Source of the DNA: Candidatus Dormiibacterota bacterium
GTDB lineage: Bacteria; Chloroflexota; Dormibacteria; Aeolococcales; Aeolococcaceae
DNA: 37,031 nucleotides
Direction: 5' to 3'
Assembly (NCBI GenBank): GCA_003132525.1
Contig: PKXZ01000098.1
Location: 38,679 to 75,709 of the forward strand
Under the pieces are notes generated by a model. That model saw nothing but the letters and a program-made list of their open reading frames with translations, was not told the origin of the DNA and did not search any database. Positions 34,996-37,031 of the stretch are shown here, piece by piece. The first letter of the stretch is position 1; every line of letters starts with the position of its first letter. The translations under genes and the position numbers were made by a program.

Positions 34996-35017
34996 CCGAT
35001 TGCAGTCCGATTGCGGT
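34996..35017. repeat. Two tandem 11-nt repeats in divergent promoter gap
   Basis: CCGATTGCAGT followed directly by CCGATTGCGGT (one mismatch) lies in the 104-bp gap between the divergent genes at 34951 and 35056. The 11-bp step puts both copies on the same DNA face, as in sites for cooperatively binding regulators. Confidence 0.4.
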
Positions 35018-35055
35018 CGAAGCACCGCATGGCGCGGACGCCGCACGATAGGTCG

Positions 35056-35994
35056 GTGACATCCAGGCTCCCAATCTCAGACCTCCCTATTCCCCGCAAC
35101 ACGGGCGCGGAGACGATCGCTGTGCCCGCCGATCGCGGACCGGGCCACTGGGTCGGCGCAGCCAGCGCCCTGGTTCGCGATGGCGTCCACTACGTGGCGT
35201 ACCGAAACCGCCGCCCCGTCGATGACGGCCGCGGCGGTGATGTGATCGTGGGGCAGGTCGGCGCCGGCGGAACGTTCACCGAGCTCTGCCGCATCGACAA
35301 GCGGGCAATGGACGCCGAGTCGCTGGAACGGCCCGCCCTCGTCGTCGATGCCTCCGGCCGCTGGCGTCTCTACCTCAGCTGCGCCACCCTTGGCACACGA
35401 CACTGGCGCGTCGAGCTGCTGGATGCCGCCGCACCCGACGCCTTCGTGACCGCCAGCCGCCGGGTGGTGATGCCCGGCGACGCGCACGTGGGCGTGAAGG
35501 ACCCCGTGATCACGTGCGACGACCGCGGATGGCGCGCGTGGATCTGCTGCCATCCGCTCGACGATCCGGACACCACCGATTGCATGTGGACGGAGTTCGC
35601 AACGAGCGACGACGGCATTGCGTGGACGTTGCGCGGCCCGGCGCTGCAACCCGCCCCCGGCCGGTGGGATCAGCGCGGCACGCGAGTCACCGCGATCATG
35701 AAGCGAGGCGACGAGACCTTCGCGTTGTACGACGGCCGTGCAAGCGCCGTGGAGAACTGGGAGGAGCGCACCGGTATAGCGACCGGTAGCCCCGACCACC
35801 TCGAGGTTGTGGGCGATGCCCCGGTTGCGCAGGCGACGGGACCGTACCCGGCGCTCCGCTACGCGGCGATCGTTGAGGACGGTGACTGCACCGCGGTGTA
35901 CTACGAGGTCGGCTGCGAGGACGGCAGCCACGAACTCCGCCGGGAGTGGTTCACCCGCGCCTCATCTATGACGGTGCGTAGCGAGCAGCCGTGA
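35056..35994 (+). CDS. GH43-like five-bladed beta-propeller protein
   Basis: 312 residues from GTG 35056; the ribosome site is weak and the transcript may be leaderless. Propeller-blade patterns recur about every 55-60 residues: GHWVGAASALVRDGVHYVAY, ERPALVVDASGRWRLYLSC, KDPVITCDDRGWRAWICC, TEFATSDDGIAWTLRGPAL and GDETFALYDGR. These fit the glycoside hydrolase 43/62/130 fold. No signal peptide is seen, so it is probably cytoplasmic. Acidic residues typical of the active-site funnel are present (the KDP motif), but I cannot confirm a catalytic set. It is coupled (GTGA overlap) to the metallo-hydrolase gene. Confidence 0.75.
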   Translation: MTSRLPISDLPIPRNTGAETIAVPADRGPGHWVGAASALVRDGVHYVAYRNRRPVDDGRGGDVIVGQVGAGGTFTELCRIDKRAMDAESLERPALVVDASGRWRLYLSCATLGTRHWRVELLDAAAPDAFVTASRRVVMPGDAHVGVKDPVITCDDRGWRAWICCHPLDDPDTTDCMWTEFATSDDGIAWTLRGPALQPAPGRWDQRGTRVTAIMKRGDETFALYDGRASAVENWEERTGIATGSPDHLEVVGDAPVAQATGPYPALRYAAIVEDGDCTAVYYEVGCEDGSHELRREWFTRASSMTVRSEQP

Positions 35995-36947
35995 CCGTCG
36001 CGCTCACTCCTGTCGATAGCGTCGAGGTCACGCTCGTCATGGACCTCTCCCTCGACATCCTCATGGCGGGTCAGGAGGGTGTGCAGCGGTTCAAGGTCGC
36101 GTACGACTGGTCGGATCACGATTCCCTGCTTGCCGAGCACGGCTTCTCGGCGCTGATCACTGTCGAGGCTGGTGGCCGGCGGCAATCGGTGCTCTACGAC
36201 GGCGGTCTGTCCGCACTCGCACTCCAGCACAACCTCGACGTCATGCAGATTGACGTCAGCAACCTGCGTGCCATTGCGATCTCTCACGGCCACGTCGATC
36301 ATCACGGCGGTCTCGAGGGACTCTTCCGCCGCAACGGTCCTTTGAAGCTCCCGCTCATCATCCACCCGGATGCTTGGAAGGATCGCAAGCTTGTCTTCCC
36401 GACCGGTACGGAGATGCATCTCCCACCTCCGAGTCACAACGATCTCGAACGCGAGGGCCTCACCGTGATCGAGGAGCGCGGGCCGACGCTGCTCGTCGAT
36501 CGCGAGGTGCTGATCTCGGGCCAGGTGGCGAGAGTCACCTCGTATGAGAAGGGATTTCCCGTGCAGGTCGCGCGTTCCAGCGGTGGTGACTGGGAGCCCG
36601 ACCCGTGGACCTGGGACGACCAGAACATTGTCGTGAATGTGCGCGACCGAGGGCTCGTCATCGTGTCCGGTTGCTCGCACGCGGGCGTCGTCAACGTCAT
36701 TCGCAACGCGCAACAGCTGACGGGCGAAGCGCGGGTGGCCGGGGTGATCGGCGGATTCCACCTCACCGGTGCGTTGTTCGAGCCGCTCATCCCCGAAACG
36801 ATTGCCGACATCACCGCAATCGGAGTCGAGCGAATCGTGCCCGCACATTGCACGGGCTGGCGTGCGATGCACGCGCTGGCGCGCGCCATGCCGGAGGCGT
36901 TCGTGCAGCCCTCGGTGGGGACCGTCTTCGAGTTCCGCGCGCCCTGA
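35991..36947 (+). CDS. Metallo-beta-lactamase-fold hydrolase, COG1237-like
   Basis: 318 residues from GTG 35991, overlapping the previous stop by 4 nt. The zinc site is clear: HxHxDH at His99, His101, Asp103 and His104 in AISHGHVDHHGG, a later His in VSGCSHAGVVN, and His residues in GGFHL and VPAHCTG. The SGCSHAGVVN and GVIGGFHL motifs are typical of the COG1237 group, related to a methanopterin-precursor synthase but mostly of unknown function in bacteria. The N-terminal VTLVMDLSLDILM matches that group too. Co-expression with the propeller protein and the following gene suggests a shared small-molecule pathway. Confidence 0.85.
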   Translation: MTVALTPVDSVEVTLVMDLSLDILMAGQEGVQRFKVAYDWSDHDSLLAEHGFSALITVEAGGRRQSVLYDGGLSALALQHNLDVMQIDVSNLRAIAISHGHVDHHGGLEGLFRRNGPLKLPLIIHPDAWKDRKLVFPTGTEMHLPPPSHNDLEREGLTVIEERGPTLLVDREVLISGQVARVTSYEKGFPVQVARSSGGDWEPDPWTWDDQNIVVNVRDRGLVIVSGCSHAGVVNVIRNAQQLTGEARVAGVIGGFHLTGALFEPLIPETIADITAIGVERIVPAHCTGWRAMHALARAMPEAFVQPSVGTVFEFRAP

Positions 36948-36949
36948 GC

Positions 36950-37031
36950 ATGTCAGAGGATCGTGCAGACGGTTCGAGTCGGTCCGTGCTTGAGGGCACC
37001 CAGGTCGCCAGGTTCATCCGCGACGGATTCA
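36950..37031 (+). CDS. Partial gene start, possibly phytanoyl-CoA dioxygenase family
   Basis: ATG 36950 lies 2 nt after the metallo-hydrolase stop and stays open to the window edge (27 codons). The visible end, EGTQVARFIRDGF, resembles the N-terminal (L)T..QVARFxRDGF segment of PhyH-family Fe(II)/2-oxoglutarate oxygenases. This is a short match, so the assignment is tentative. The tight spacing indicates the same operon. Confidence 0.45.
   Translation, partial: MSEDRADGSSRSVLEGTQVARFIRDGF

Overview
This is a GC-rich stretch with frequent GTG starts and short ATGA/GTGA-type gene overlaps. It most likely comes from a soil-type actinobacterium. A lineage near Thermoleophilia/Solirubrobacterales or Acidimicrobiia is my guess from the gene content: a GASWS-tailed subtilase, a secreted SCPT/CxAVG repeat protein, a BTAD/AAA regulator and several GGDEF-EAL proteins. 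No rRNA, tRNA, CRISPR array, phage or insertion-sequence gene was recognised.

Region 1 (1-12.1 kb) is surface and signalling. A partial Ig-repeat exported protein runs off the left edge on the minus strand. A cupin gene follows, then a FIST sensor gene in tandem with a GAF-GGDEF-EAL c-di-GMP enzyme, a secreted repeat protein, a secreted S8 protease with a GASWS tail, and a membrane GGDEF-EAL protein. The cupin and FIST genes are each preceded by a copy of the same roughly 90-nt leader element. It has two conserved blocks around a hairpin whose sequence differs between copies while pairing is kept.

Region 2 (12.1-16.1 kb) has a TetR gene divergent from a small Cys-rich protein gene, with a palindromic operator between them. 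A tightly overlapping minus-strand operon follows: transaldolase-family protein, IolB (inositol catabolism) and an exported deacetylase-like protein. Just upstream of that operon is a 124-nt element with a perfect 17-bp terminal stem and two internal hairpins.

Region 3 (16.1-25.7 kb) holds two giant exported Ig-repeat proteins on the minus strand, one with a lectin-like N-terminus and one with a nidogen-like N-terminus. Both end in a sortase-type signal (TPDTG or VPETG, hydrophobic helix, Arg tail). One carries ten repeats at an exact 273-bp period.

Region 4 (25.7-37 kb) is housekeeping and accessory metabolism: a truncated SnoaL-like protein, oligoribonuclease, an MFS exporter divergent from its probable TetR regulator with twin operator sites, a second cupin, a large BTAD/AAA regulator broken by an apparent frameshift, a SnoaL-phosphotransferase-methyltransferase cassette on the minus strand, and a divergent beta-propeller/metallo-hydrolase/possible PhyH operon that runs off the right edge.

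A reasonable but unproven reading of the left half is that c-di-GMP signalling and a secreted protease act alongside the large adhesin-like surface proteins. The candidates for undescribed biology are the paired leader element (1881-1970 and 2661-2752), the Y-shaped inverted repeat before the iol operon (15970-16093), and the transaldolase-IolB-secreted protein operon.
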